Assembly (NCBI GenBank): GCA_015501595.1
Contig: JADNRX010000049.1
Location: 154,595-218,594, forward strand
Direction: 5' to 3'
From: Hymenopellis radicata
Lineage: Eukaryota > Basidiomycota > Agaricomycetes > Agaricales > Physalacriaceae
DNA: 64,000 bases
Position 1 is the stretch's first letter. The number at the start of each line of letters is the position of its first letter. A model generated the notes under the pieces. It saw only the letters and a list, made by a program, of their open reading frames with translations, was not told where the DNA came from and searched no databases. A program made the translations under genes and the position numbers. This document shows positions 45,735 to 56,466 of the stretch, piece after piece.

Positions 45735-45885
45735 GTGACCGTAATATTCGCCACGTTGAACCAAGACTGGCTTTTGGTCCGTTTTGGATTAGCCGGGCTG
45801 TCTTTGGTCGCCTCTTGGTCGCCTCTTGGTCGCCTCTGCCTCCGAGTTTGCCTCTGGAGGCGCCGGCGGTCGGACGTTCTCTGGT
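45735..45885 (-). repeat. Truncated end of the GCCTCT-array element
   Basis: The reverse complement of this stretch matches 61325-61507: GAGAACGTCCGACCGCCGGC, then an AGAGGC/GCCTCC-rich array, then AAGACAGCCCGGCTAATCCA and AACGTGGCGAATATTACGGT. Only this end of the element is present. Confidence 0.8.
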
Positions 45886-47200
45886 CTGGATGGCAGAAAA
45901 CGGAAAAGCATTGTTATATGACAACAAAATTGGATAAGACAAGAAAGATTGTATGAAATCAAATGTCGAAACTTGAAAATGGGGAGGCGAGTATATAGAA
46001 ATCGTCCAAAACGAAAAACCATGGCAGATCAACAAAGAACGTGCAATGAGAGCTTCGTGCGGAATATGATGGGCGACGCGGGTGCAGCGGGTGCAGAAAA
46101 TGCTCCTGAGAAACTCGTTCCCTTGTTTGGTTCGAGGGGAGTTGCTTGAGAACCGAATACACCTGCACGTAGTCATACCAGTACAACATGAACAAGAAAT
46201 GATCCTGCCTGTAGTCCAGACCTACTCGCTTCTTGACTCGAATCGCGCCACCGTAGTTGTTCAAAAAACAAGGCAAATGCTAAATGGTCGTGAACACTGT
46301 CGAATGGTCGTGCCCACGTTAACGTGCATGTTCAGATCCAGAAATCAGGTAAACGAGGACCAGTATCTAGTATGGAAATTTCAACTGTGATATTATCAGG
46401 CTATATGAAGGGTGAAAGACGGAAAATGGGGGGTTGCGCCAATCAACTTTCAGTCATGAAGACGCGACGCGTGTTCCTTTCCCAGTTCTCTCCTGCCATC
46501 TTCACTCGTGGGCCACCTCTAGCGTCGGCCTGCCCGAGGACGTCCCTGGGTGCCAACGTCCTAGGTCGAATCCCAATTCCCAATATGTCGTGCTTATGCG
46601 GCGACTTGTCAGATAGGAAAGCATCGGGATGGCGGCGTCCTTCGTGGCCAGTGTCAAAGAAACTGAAAGAAGAAAAACATCAACAAAGATAGGCAGGGAT
46701 TCCGAATTCGAGTGGTGGCACCGAGAGAATGAGAGCGATTTGGGACAAGCTGTATCTTCCCAAATTGAGCATACCACACGTGGCGCTTAACGTGCTATTA
46801 TTAGCGTCTTGATCTCCAAATAAGCCTGACGCTCGTTCCTCCCTGTCGGCTTATCGCTACAGCCGAGAACAACCAAGCATGTTTATTGGCACAGCGTTGG
46901 ATGCTCCTTCTGTCTCTTGTCCTTCCGCTGCACTCCGACTACTATTTGGGCTTCGCATCATGGAATGATTGACCTCGGTGGGTGGGTGACATTATCAGAC
47001 GCTAGTCGAACGCGTCGGCGCGGTCGTGTTCAAAAAAAATTGTCCATGTTGAAACAAGCCCACAAGCGTGCCAACCAACGTCCCCATAAACCTCTGATAG
47101 CGTCCATCGCACCGTGGCCTATGTTGGCGGAAGCAATCGGCCTTTATAGCTTCAAAGGCGTGTAGCACAAAGAAAGCCGACAATTTATAGATGGCTCGGT
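45886..47200. other. No confident gene
   Basis: Short frames on both strands, none with a recognisable domain or exon links. An A7 run occurs near 47032. Confidence 0.4.
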
Positions 47201-50200
47201 ATGGACCCGGTTCGCAGTTTCTTCTCAGTCTTCACAGAGCTCAAAGAGTCAGTCATTTCTCCGGGACACCGCCCTTGCATAGTGAGTAGCCTTTTTGTCC
47301 CGCGATGTAAGCCTCATGATGTTCGCTCAGGCGATGGAGGACGACCATCCCCCTGATGGTAGATCTTTAAAACGTGCCCACAGTGGCACTATGTGCCTTC
47401 CTAAAGTGCGGATTGTCCATCAGAATCAAGACCAAATAGACGAGCTCGCTAATCTTCGAAACTACATCCGGGAGCTGGAGGATAAGCTTAGCGTGGCAGC
47501 AGAGGCCGAGGAACGTGCTAAGAATCGGAGTGACGAGATCCAAGAACAGACCGACGTGCTTTCAGCGGAGCTTTCGGACAAAGAGGCCGAGCTCCAACGG
47601 GTCAATAAATGGGCACTGGACAGCCAGGTTCAAGTTGACGAACACATCGATCGCCTGGAGGCACTACAAGTCCAGTATCAAGCGGACCTAGGGCGTATTC
47701 AAGAAGAAGTGACTGAAAAGACCCAAGAGATCGAAAAGCTAGGCCATCAGTTGGAGGCCGCGAATAGGGACTACAATGACTCTTGTGAGGAACTGCAGGT
47801 ACGATTTTCTATGGGTCACTTGGGCGCCGCTAATTCCACTCACCACAGCTCAAAACCAACGAGTTCCATTTGGAAGTCCACCGCTTGGAGGTCGAGATCG
47901 ACCGATTGCATTCCGCCAAAAGAAATCTGGACCAGGTTTGTGATTCACCTCGCGAGCCATAAATCTGTCTTACAAGTGGCAAGAACCGCGCGAAGGAACT
48001 AGAAGAGCTGCTTGAGCTCAGGCGCCAAGTGATAAATGAGAAAGCAGTTAACGCAAAGGCGGCGGTGAGCTTCATGGAGTTCGTTCTGGAACAATGACTG
48101 AATCAGACGGTAGAACGACCTGCTCAACCTAGAAGCCCGTCATGCGGATGCGTTACATTTAGAACGGGCGGAAAAGGCGGACATTGAACAACGATACAAG
48201 GAGACCTTGGAAGACGCAACGAGCTTTGACGAGAGCATGGAACAGCTCAATCGACAGGTGGCGGATTTACAGGCAGAACTGGAAGAGTATCGCGAGAATG
48301 TCCCGGTAACCTTCTAAGTACCAGTATACTCTTCGTTTTGTAAGGCTGACGAAATCGGCAGGACACAAGCATGCAAGGAAAAGAAGGGCTCGATGCGGAG
48401 CTTGCTAGGGGGCACGATTCTACAATGATAGAGCAATTGATAGAGGAGTTGGAACAGTGCCGCGGACAAATTTCAGTGCGTTTTTTAGATCAGCTAACTT
48501 AGCCTTCCTAACTATTAACGACGAGTGCAGATAGTACAAGACGAGCTACGTCATGAGGCTCAAGAGGCAGCAACAAAAGTGCAGGTGGGTACCTTTGTGC
48601 AGAGAACGGCGCTATCTCAATCAGTTTTTCTGGAAAGAGTCTCGAAAGTGAAGTCGCGACGCTTTCTCGGAACCGCGATGATCTCGTCGTAAGTGATGCT
48701 TCTGACTTGCTTGAGCAACGACTGAACCGTCCTTGCTACACAGAAGGCCCGAGACGAGCTACAAGAAGCCGGTAGCGCACTAAAGCAAGAGCGGACCCGC
48801 CTGCAGAAAGAAGTCGATACATTTCGCACGACCTTAGAAGCACGAAACGAGGTTCTCCGAAATCTGCAGGTTTAATCCTCCACTCTAGCACCATGAAGCG
48901 TTTCACTGAGTTACGATTTCAGGACTCTTGGGACCAGCTCCACAAGGAGCGTAACAGTCTGACAGTCGAACGGGATCAGCAAAAGGAACAGATATCATCT
49001 TTGGAGGGTCAGTTGGAAATCGCTAGAGACGATGCGTCTCGCATGAAGGTTCGTAATATCTTATGGACGTGTTGTTGTCTCTGAGGAAACTCCAGACCGC
49101 CGAGCAAGCTTCTGCCGCCCAGAAAGATTACCTCAAGGCGGAACATACTGATCTTCAAACGACCTACAACAGCGTGTTGGAATCCCATAGGACGGAGAGC
49201 GTTGATCTCAATAAGCGGATCCAGGCCGGGGAGGAAGAACTCTCGCGGTTGAAGGTCCGTGATCAAGCGCTTCTTATAACTGAATTCTCCTGACATTGTC
49301 CAGAGCGTTGAGCAGCAACTGCATGAACAGCGTGCCCTTGCGAAGCAGGAATCGGACAAGGAAAACGCAAGGCTTCAGAAGCAGCTGGATGAGAGTGCCG
49401 CAGAATTGACGTCCTTGAAGGTAAGCGTCACTCTACGACTTCTGTACAGTTCACTGACTCCTATTTATAATCCAGACGTCCACCTCTAATGCAACAAATA
49501 GCCTGAAGACCGAACTTGTAGCGCGTCAAGAGGAGGTCAAGAAACTGAAGGTATGTCCACCTTACTTTTTCCTCACTGTTCGAACTTTCCTAAGCTATGG
49601 TACTAGAGTTCCATGACGACCCTGAACGATAAGCATTCTGCGCTTGAAAAGGATTACCGCGATCAAGGTCGTGGAGTAGCTGCTATCCAGGAAGAGCTGA
49701 AAGTCGCTCAGGAAGAGCTCGCTACTTCAAAGGTCAACTCCATTTTTTTTTACAACCTCCGTCCTGATCGCCTGGTAATGAAGACTTCGTTGGAAGACCT
49801 CCGCGCCGAGAACACTAAAGTTCGAGAATCCTCAACAGCTCAGGCAGAAAGCATTTCATCCCTCAAAAACGATCTCAAGGAGCGAGAAGCCAATCTCTCG
49901 GCGGCAGAGGTCAGTCGATACTTTCTCTTTGTAAGAACAAGGGGCCTGAGGTTCGGTCTAGGTCAACGCCAAGGCTCTCTCCGAGCAGTGCGCTGTCCTG
50001 ATAGTGGAACGGGACCAAGAGAAGAAGGATTTGCTTTCTCTCCAGGCTGAAGTCGGAGAGAATATGTCTCGTCTGAAGGTCTGTTACATTGTACCCGCGT
50101 GTTATTTTCACTCAGAGTTCTCCAACCGCCCGCCAGACGTCTATCGAGCAGAAAGATCACCTTATAGCCGAAAATGCAGAGCTGAAAACGACACACCAGA

Positions 50201-53184
50201 ACCTGCTAGACACTTATAAGAGGGAATCAGCGAAACTGAAGCAGGCCATTACTGAGCTCACAGAGAAGTTGCAGGTTGGAGGGAAACAACTCTCGCACTT
50301 GGAGGTTTGAACTCGCGCTCCTCTGTTCAAATTCCAACTGAGTTATTGTGACATCCTTCAGAGCGCTGAGCGGCAACTGCATGAGCGATGCGCGCTCTTA
50401 GAGCAAGAACGTGTCGAGACAGATGCTAGGGCTACATCTCTACGGGAACAGGTGGAAGTTCGTCAATCCTTTATATCCTCACTGTCAATGATTCCCTTAC
50501 GGCTCTTCTAGAAGTTGCAGGCGAAGTTGGACACGGACAGAGGCTTACTCGATGATGAACGTGCTGCTTTCAAATCCTTCCAAGAATCACACCCTGTGTC
50601 CGGGCAAGCGGAGCTTATCGAACGCATCAATTCTCTGCAGAATGAGATATTGAAGGGAAACAAATCTCTTGACGACTTAGAGGTGCGCTCTTAACCCATA
50701 ACAGACCATGAAATGCTCACTTCAAGTTCGTCAACCTTAGGCATCGAGATCGACGTTGTGCAACGAAAGAGATGAGCTACGAGTCTTACTCACAGGCGAG
50801 ACCGGTTATTGCTGGCATGAACATCTTTGCTTAATTCATAAACAGAAAGTGACAAACTCGTTGATGCACTCAAGCAGGAGCTCTCAAATGCTTCTCAATG
50901 GCGCGAACAACTTAAAGAGGCGCAAGGGGATCTGAGGGCACAGGAGGTCAGCAGTCTTTTCCCTACCATTGTGGCGTTCTGACAAGCCTTATAGGATAAG
51001 TACCGTCAATGCAAGCAGAAGCTTCGTGAGGCTCGAAGTGAAATGCATCGCACAGAACATGACGTTGCGGTACGCGATCACTGTTACGCTATGTTTTTTG
51101 GTCTCACGTCCTATCAGGGCCACAAGCAGAAGGTGGCAGATCTGGATAGAGCGCTGGCCTCCTTGCAGAATCAAGGCACACGCTTAGCTGCTCTGGAACA
51201 GGATTTGCAGGGCAAGGATCAAGAAATTGCGACTCTTCAGTCCTTCCGCGATAAAGCCACCTCTCAGGGAATGTTCTTAGGGGGACAATCTGCTTCAAGC
51301 ACATCTCACCCTGCATCTACGCCGTTTTCTCTAGGTATGACGGTAAACCGAACGCTTCGACACGCCAACGTCGCTGCAGAGTTACGTTATGCTCGAACTC
51401 AACACCCCACTTATAAATTAGGCAATCCTTTGGTTGGTTGTCTCGTCGCTTTCCGGTTTCAGACTAATGAACCCACAGCCTTCACCGACCTCGTCACCTA
51501 CCTCAAAACCTGCCTGGCGTGATATCAAGTCCTCGCCGTTTGTAAGAAGCCTTGGCCTCTGGCGCCACTGCATCTTATTGTTTTACAGGTCAAGCCAAAG
51601 GTGTCGAGGCCTACCTCCGACGATTCTGACTCCGAAGTCGATGGAGGGTCAGATGCTCGCCGGGTACCGTCAGTCTCTCTTTCCAAACCCCCAATTAATA
51701 TCAGGCGTCACAGAATCCGAGAAATCGTCGCAGAGGAGCACCCTCCACGAAAGGCAAAGAACGAGCAAGACATTCGTCCACTGAAGAAAGCAGTCACTCC
51801 AGTCATAGCGCTGTAAGCCAATCTACCCATATTCTTAGACTATCTTTTAATATCAGGCGGAACAGAATCCGGGAAATCGTCGCAGAGGAGCACCCTCCAA
51901 GAAAGGCAAAGAACGAGCAAGACAATCGTCGAGCGAAGAAAGCAGTGACTCCGCTGTAAGCCAATCTACCCATGTTCTTAGACTATCTTTTACGTTATTT
52001 GCCAGATACGACCTACAAGGAGGAGGGCTGGCAGCGTCGGCAGTGACAGTGATCGTGTAGAAACCGATACATCTCATACGGTCGCGCGCTATCGTAGAGA
52101 GAGCAAACTGCGACCCGGTTCATCGACGGACGTTCAGAAAGCCATCAACGTAAGCGTCGGTTTCTTCCTGCGAGGGCTTTACTTATCCGGATTCCCGTCA
52201 TCAGGAGCTTGGACGTTCCATTTTGCGGGAGGCTCTTGGGATTCGGCGTGTGTATCAGGCAGGACTTCTAGAGTCTGTCCCTCCCTCTCGACTTTTGGTT
52301 TTTAGTCTGCCTCCTCATTTGCAAGGCCCGAAGCGCCGAAATACGTTTCTTGATGGCACAGGAGACTCACCTAGTGAGGTGCTGAAAAGCCCGTGGAATG
52401 GCGCGTTGATACACAAGATGAAGGAAACCGCAGAGGAAATTGTCGAGGAACGACTACAGAGCAGGGACCAACGATTCGGGGACGGCAAGATAGAATGGAG
52501 CGCACTGTTCAAAGAGCGGCTGCGGAAAGTGGTGTTTGCTAACTTCCAGGGGAGGCAGCAGCCAGGCGAGAGCTCAGAGAATCGAATTAATCGGCTTTCT
52601 GCAGCCTGGAATGAAATCATCCAGAGAAACAAGATAACCAACATCCCTCACATTGTGAGTTTAAGGGAGACACAGGCATACGATACTGACCACACCTCTA
52701 GAAATACACGGTACGGACCAACGTTGCAGCTATTATGATCGCGGTATCTCGTGAACGGGGAGAACAAGAAGCGGTGACCTTCTGGCAATACGTTCTCGCT
52801 TGTCTGGATAAGCTTGGCTATGAGGGAATGTCCGACGAGGAAGGGGGGGAAGAGAGACTCTACCGAACCGACGGAACTGCCAAAAGCAACCCTGTCAAAC
52901 ACGTGTTGCTCCTCTATTGGCGTCACCCTTCCTTCAGGTCACTATTCCAGCGCGTCGATGAAACTCATGGTATCGAGGATGAAATTTTCAAACATCAAAA
53001 CAGGCCGAAGGTCCCTAGAATCCGGGTAGACGTCCGGTCAAAGAGGGGGCCCCCGAAGCATCTTCAGGTCGCTTTTTTCCGACAGGAGTATCTTCATTCA
53101 CTATATTCACACGAGAGGGAGGAACTGCTCCTTAGCAAGAAACATTTCCAGCTGTTTGACTACAAACTTCCAGCTGCGGCTTAA
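47201..53184 (+). CDS. Long coiled-coil protein with conserved C-terminal domain
   Basis: The start at 47201 (MDPVRSFFSVFTELKES) splices at 47282-47330 into MEDDHPPDGRSLKRAHSGT. About twenty exons of 60-200 nt then encode almost continuous heptad sequence, rich in Glu, Gln, Lys and Leu (for example LRNYIRELEDKLSVAAEAEE, and SLEGQLEIARDDASRMK at 49010), up to about 51250. Such proteins act as rods or tethers in the cytoskeleton, Golgi or chromosome axis; which applies here is not visible. From 51600 the sequence is disordered (SSSEESSDSA, RRRAGSVGSDSD). It is followed by a folded domain (52210-53180) with LGIRRVYQAGLLESVPP, SPWNGALIHKM, IEWSALFKERLRK and YEGMSDEEGG, ending KLPAAA-stop. That domain has a broken paralogue at 27.4-28.3 kb. 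Exon phases fit where checked, so the gene is probably intact. Confidence 0.75.
51697..51992 (+). repeat. Tandem duplication of an exon plus intron, period 152 bp
   Basis: AATATCAGGCG starts both units (51697 and 51849). Each holds the exon encoding RNRRRGAPS.KGKERARxSS (in the reading frame that links to the next exon) and the following GTAAGCCAATCTACCCAT intron. They differ at about ten positions. It lies in the disordered linker of the coiled-coil gene, and both exon copies keep the same phase, so the protein simply carries the segment twice. Confidence 0.85.
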
Positions 53185-53997
53185 ATACAGATGTCAGTAC
53201 CAGATCAATTTGCATGCCATGTATAGAGTTTCGTGTCCGATGATAAAATAAAGCGTTACTGGTTGCAGTGGGACATGAATCGCTGATACAGAACTGAGTT
53301 GAAGAAGAGTACTATGCTCTGACTTCCAATCAAACCCACTCACGAACCTCTGACTGCCAGAATTCCTGCATCTGGAAGGTGCAAGGCAATAATATACTAG
53401 GAAGATTGCGGATATTAGACAATCTGGTGACCTGTGGTACTCACAGAGTGGAGGAAAGTACTGTAAAATACTGAACTATAGGAGCTGCCGAACTCAAATC
53501 ACGCTGCGTGGCGCATTTTCTCAGTGCTACATCCGACACTCATCGTGGTCGGCACACCTCGGGGAGGCTCCTTGGTATGATGGGCGACAGCGGAGTCTCA
53601 GGTATAGGCTGGGGAAGCCCAAATGTGGTCGAAAGTCAGCTAATTTCTTGCATATCAGGCACCTGCGTATATGCAGGAAAGTAGGCGGTCGGACAATTTG
53701 GTGTTTTTGCCGACCTGACTTACCTCGAAACTTTGAAGGTCCATCGTGGTCGCCGCGTCAACTCATCCCTCACCCGTTACAGCACTGTTACAGCACCCCA
53801 ACCTCCTCATCTCCTCGCGGTTTTGAAATTCCGGGGAATCGGGCTGATTACCCGCATTAGATCGTCTGAACGTACGGAGACGGCTCAAAGAGAACTCGCG
53901 ATAAGGATGCTCGACAGACTATCGAAAGCATGATATAGGTAGGATGCTCGATAGAGTACAGAAAAGATAGCTATGTATGTAGTCCAAATGCAGCAAG
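53185..53997. other. Intergenic region between two convergent genes
   Basis: Holds the presumed 3' untranslated regions of the coiled-coil and DOT1 genes. An AATAAA-like signal (AAAATAAAGC) lies at about 53245. No gene is seen. Confidence 0.45.
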
Positions 53998-55763
53998 TCA
54001 GATCAGAGTATGGACGTAGTAGAATCCGCCAGAATGCGTCCAAATAACACTGTCTGGCGGAAATATTTTTTCTTCAACATGCAGCAATCGGCCAGGAGAA
54101 TTGGCCTATGGTTCTAGAGTTATTCCAATATTCACAAGAGGGGATGCACTCACGTATCGAAATTCATTGATCTCGTTAGTAGTTGTGCGCCCCGGTGTTA
54201 AACGAGAAAGTGTATATATCCGAGCGTCTTGCTTCATATTTTGAACGATGATTTCGGTTAGCCTTTCGCTTGCTGGAAGAGAGGTCAGCGTTGTCAAACA
54301 ACAGTGCCGCAACACTCACTGTCGGGATTGAAAACCAAATTGTTGACTAAAATGACATCCGCCTTTGCTACTTGCAGCGGCACCTCGGGATGTGCTAGGA
54401 AATCACCTTGCACGGCGCGCATATGTCCTATCTGAAGGTTATGGGCCTCCGCCAATAGCTGTGCTTGCTCTATGAAGACAGAGGCGAGAGCGGCAGCCTC
54501 TTCCACCTTTTCAATACCAAAACTACTACACCTGGTTTTGAGGGACAGTTCGACGACGACGTTTCCGCAGCCACTACCGAGATCAGCAAAATGGGAGTGA
54601 AAATCCAACTTGGTCTCCTGGGCGATGGTGGTACAAAGTTCGTTGAGTTCACCATACACCTCATCGGTGCCAGGTTCGTAGTTACGCGTCTTCTTTAAGG
54701 CGGGGACCACTGTCTTCTCGTAGACTGAAGAGAAAATTTGGCCTGCAAGGATAAGGCGTTCAGCTGGGCCTAGAAGCTGTGAGGGTTCCACAGAGTCGAA
54801 TAGGTCATTGATTTGGCTCAATATATGTTGCGATTGCGAATAATCCTGGGCTTCTAAAGCGTTGTAGAAGCTATCCAAAAGGTGCTGGATGACGTCCTCA
54901 ATCAAAATCCGTACAGGAATAGTACAACCCACCTGTCCAGCTGCCTTTCTCTTCCCTGAAAGGCCGAGGGCTGGTTGGCAGTCAGTAGACGCTGGAAGAA
55001 AAGAAAGAGGGCGCACAAGAGAATAGGGCTTTCACTAGATTCCATAGATCGTGTATTGGCGCATAATACACATCTTTCCTCTTGGGCTCTACTAAGAGAA
55101 ACCTGAGAGGGATGAATTTCAGCTCGTGTCGCATTTAGGCAAAACATGATCAGCTGACTCTTCTTCTCTCCTAGTTCCTGGAAAATGTAATGTTAGAATA
55201 GGTAGGGTAACGCCAGGAAACCCTAGACATGGGCGTCAATGAAAGTAAATGAGGGAAACTAAGTGCCCACATGTACAGTAGTTCTTGAGGTTATTCTCCA
55301 CTACCCTGCGAGAGTCAATCACGGCCGGAAATCGATCAGTATGGTAGCCCCAGAGCGCAAGCTGAGGAAGATGTCGTCTGAAGCCTCCCGGATTCTCTAT
55401 TCGCGTGAATGTAATGGTCGTAGGTGTTAAAATCTCCGGTGCGTTGCCAAGAGGAGAGGTGGACGGATAGTGCCTCGTTATCCTATCTAATCGGGCAGAG
55501 CCCGAAGACGGTCCTCCGAGCTCTATGACCGAGTTCTTACTTGGTCTACCAACCGGACGAGGACCTCCTTTTGCCAATCTACTTATTTGAATACATGAAA
55601 CGGTGTGTCATGGAACTAAAGCCTACCTCCTTCGATTAAAAGCCTTTTCTTTGAGCTCTTCCTTCTTGCGCTCAGCTGCCGCAGCAGCTTCTTTCGTAGA
55701 CCTGTCTCTGTAGTAAGCACCGGTAGTTCGTGGTAGATCGCATACGGAGCGGTAGTAGCTCAT
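53998..55763 (-). CDS. DOT1: DOT1-type histone H3 lysine-79 methyltransferase
   Basis: Exons run from a Met at 55763 (MSYYRSVCDLPRTTGAYY) through a charged segment (AAERKKEELKEKAF) and FRRHLPQLALWGYHTDRFPA (55360). The DOT1 fold (54950-54300) follows: NYEPGTDEVYGELNEL, the SAM-binding FADLGSGCGNVVVE, FGIEK, then AKADVILVNNLVFNPDS with the catalytic-pocket Asn pair. After two short introns come ARIYTLSRLTP and, ending the protein, DSVIWTHSGGFYYVHTLI with a stop at 53998. DOT1 enzymes methylate K79 in the globular domain of H3 on nucleosomes and have no SET domain. I found no frame break in the catalytic half; the 5' exon boundaries (55000-55240) are less certain. About 450 residues, near the size of compact fungal members. 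Confidence 0.8.
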
Positions 55764-56100
55764 GTCTGTATCGTTGAAGAAGAGAAAAGGGCTGTTTGTT
55801 TGTCCATCAATCCCGGTCCGGTTTACGCAACCCGATGATCGGTTGTTCGAATCCTCTAGCACCATCTTTCCCGAGAAGCGTATGTAGTTACTGCGACTCA
55901 CGTCGCTTGGTCGCGCCTAACGCGCTCTTCAACTCTATTGAGGACTTGACATGCTTGTGGGACTTGGTGTTAGGCGACGTGATGCACCTCCTCACAACCG
56001 TCTCATTCATCGTCTGCTCTGCGTAGACTTGATCCACCTGTTGAGCACCTCCTCAACCATGTCCCCCAGTGGTGCCCTTCTCGACTGTCTCCTCCCGGTA
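55764..56100. other. 5' flank of the DOT1 gene
   Basis: No gene of its own is recognised. It ends at the target site of the Copia insertion (CTTCT at 56101-56105). Confidence 0.4.
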
Positions 56101-56105
56101 CTTCT

Positions 56106-56459
56106 TGTGAGAATCGGACGGGTTTGGAGGGGCGAACGAGCACACTGGATTCCTTGTAAGTACCAGCTTTTATCCTACTTGAAAATACTTGTAAAACTAC
56201 TGCGAAAAATGAGAGCTGCGAGACGGCGGATACAAACTAAACTAGTGTGAATGCTTGGCAAGACTGATGAGAAAGATTTGTAAGTACACTGAACTACGGG
56301 ATATAAAAGAAACGGAAAACATATGGAGTGGCGGATCCTCACATTGAGTACAGATTTAGAATAGTGGATCCTGGAGTGAAGAGGTGGATCCACGAAAGAA
56401 GGTGCGTCATGTCGACGCGCTAGAGAGGACCGCCGGTCCGTCCGGCTTGGATTTCAACA
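56106..56459 (-). repeat. 3' LTR of the Copia element
   Basis: On the minus strand it begins TGTTGAAATCCAAGCCGG and ends ...CGATTCTCACA, the usual TG...CA. A purine-rich tract (GAGGGGGAG on the minus strand, 56460-56468) adjoins its start, as expected for the plus-strand primer. Confidence 0.9.
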
Positions 56460-56466
56460 CTCCCCC

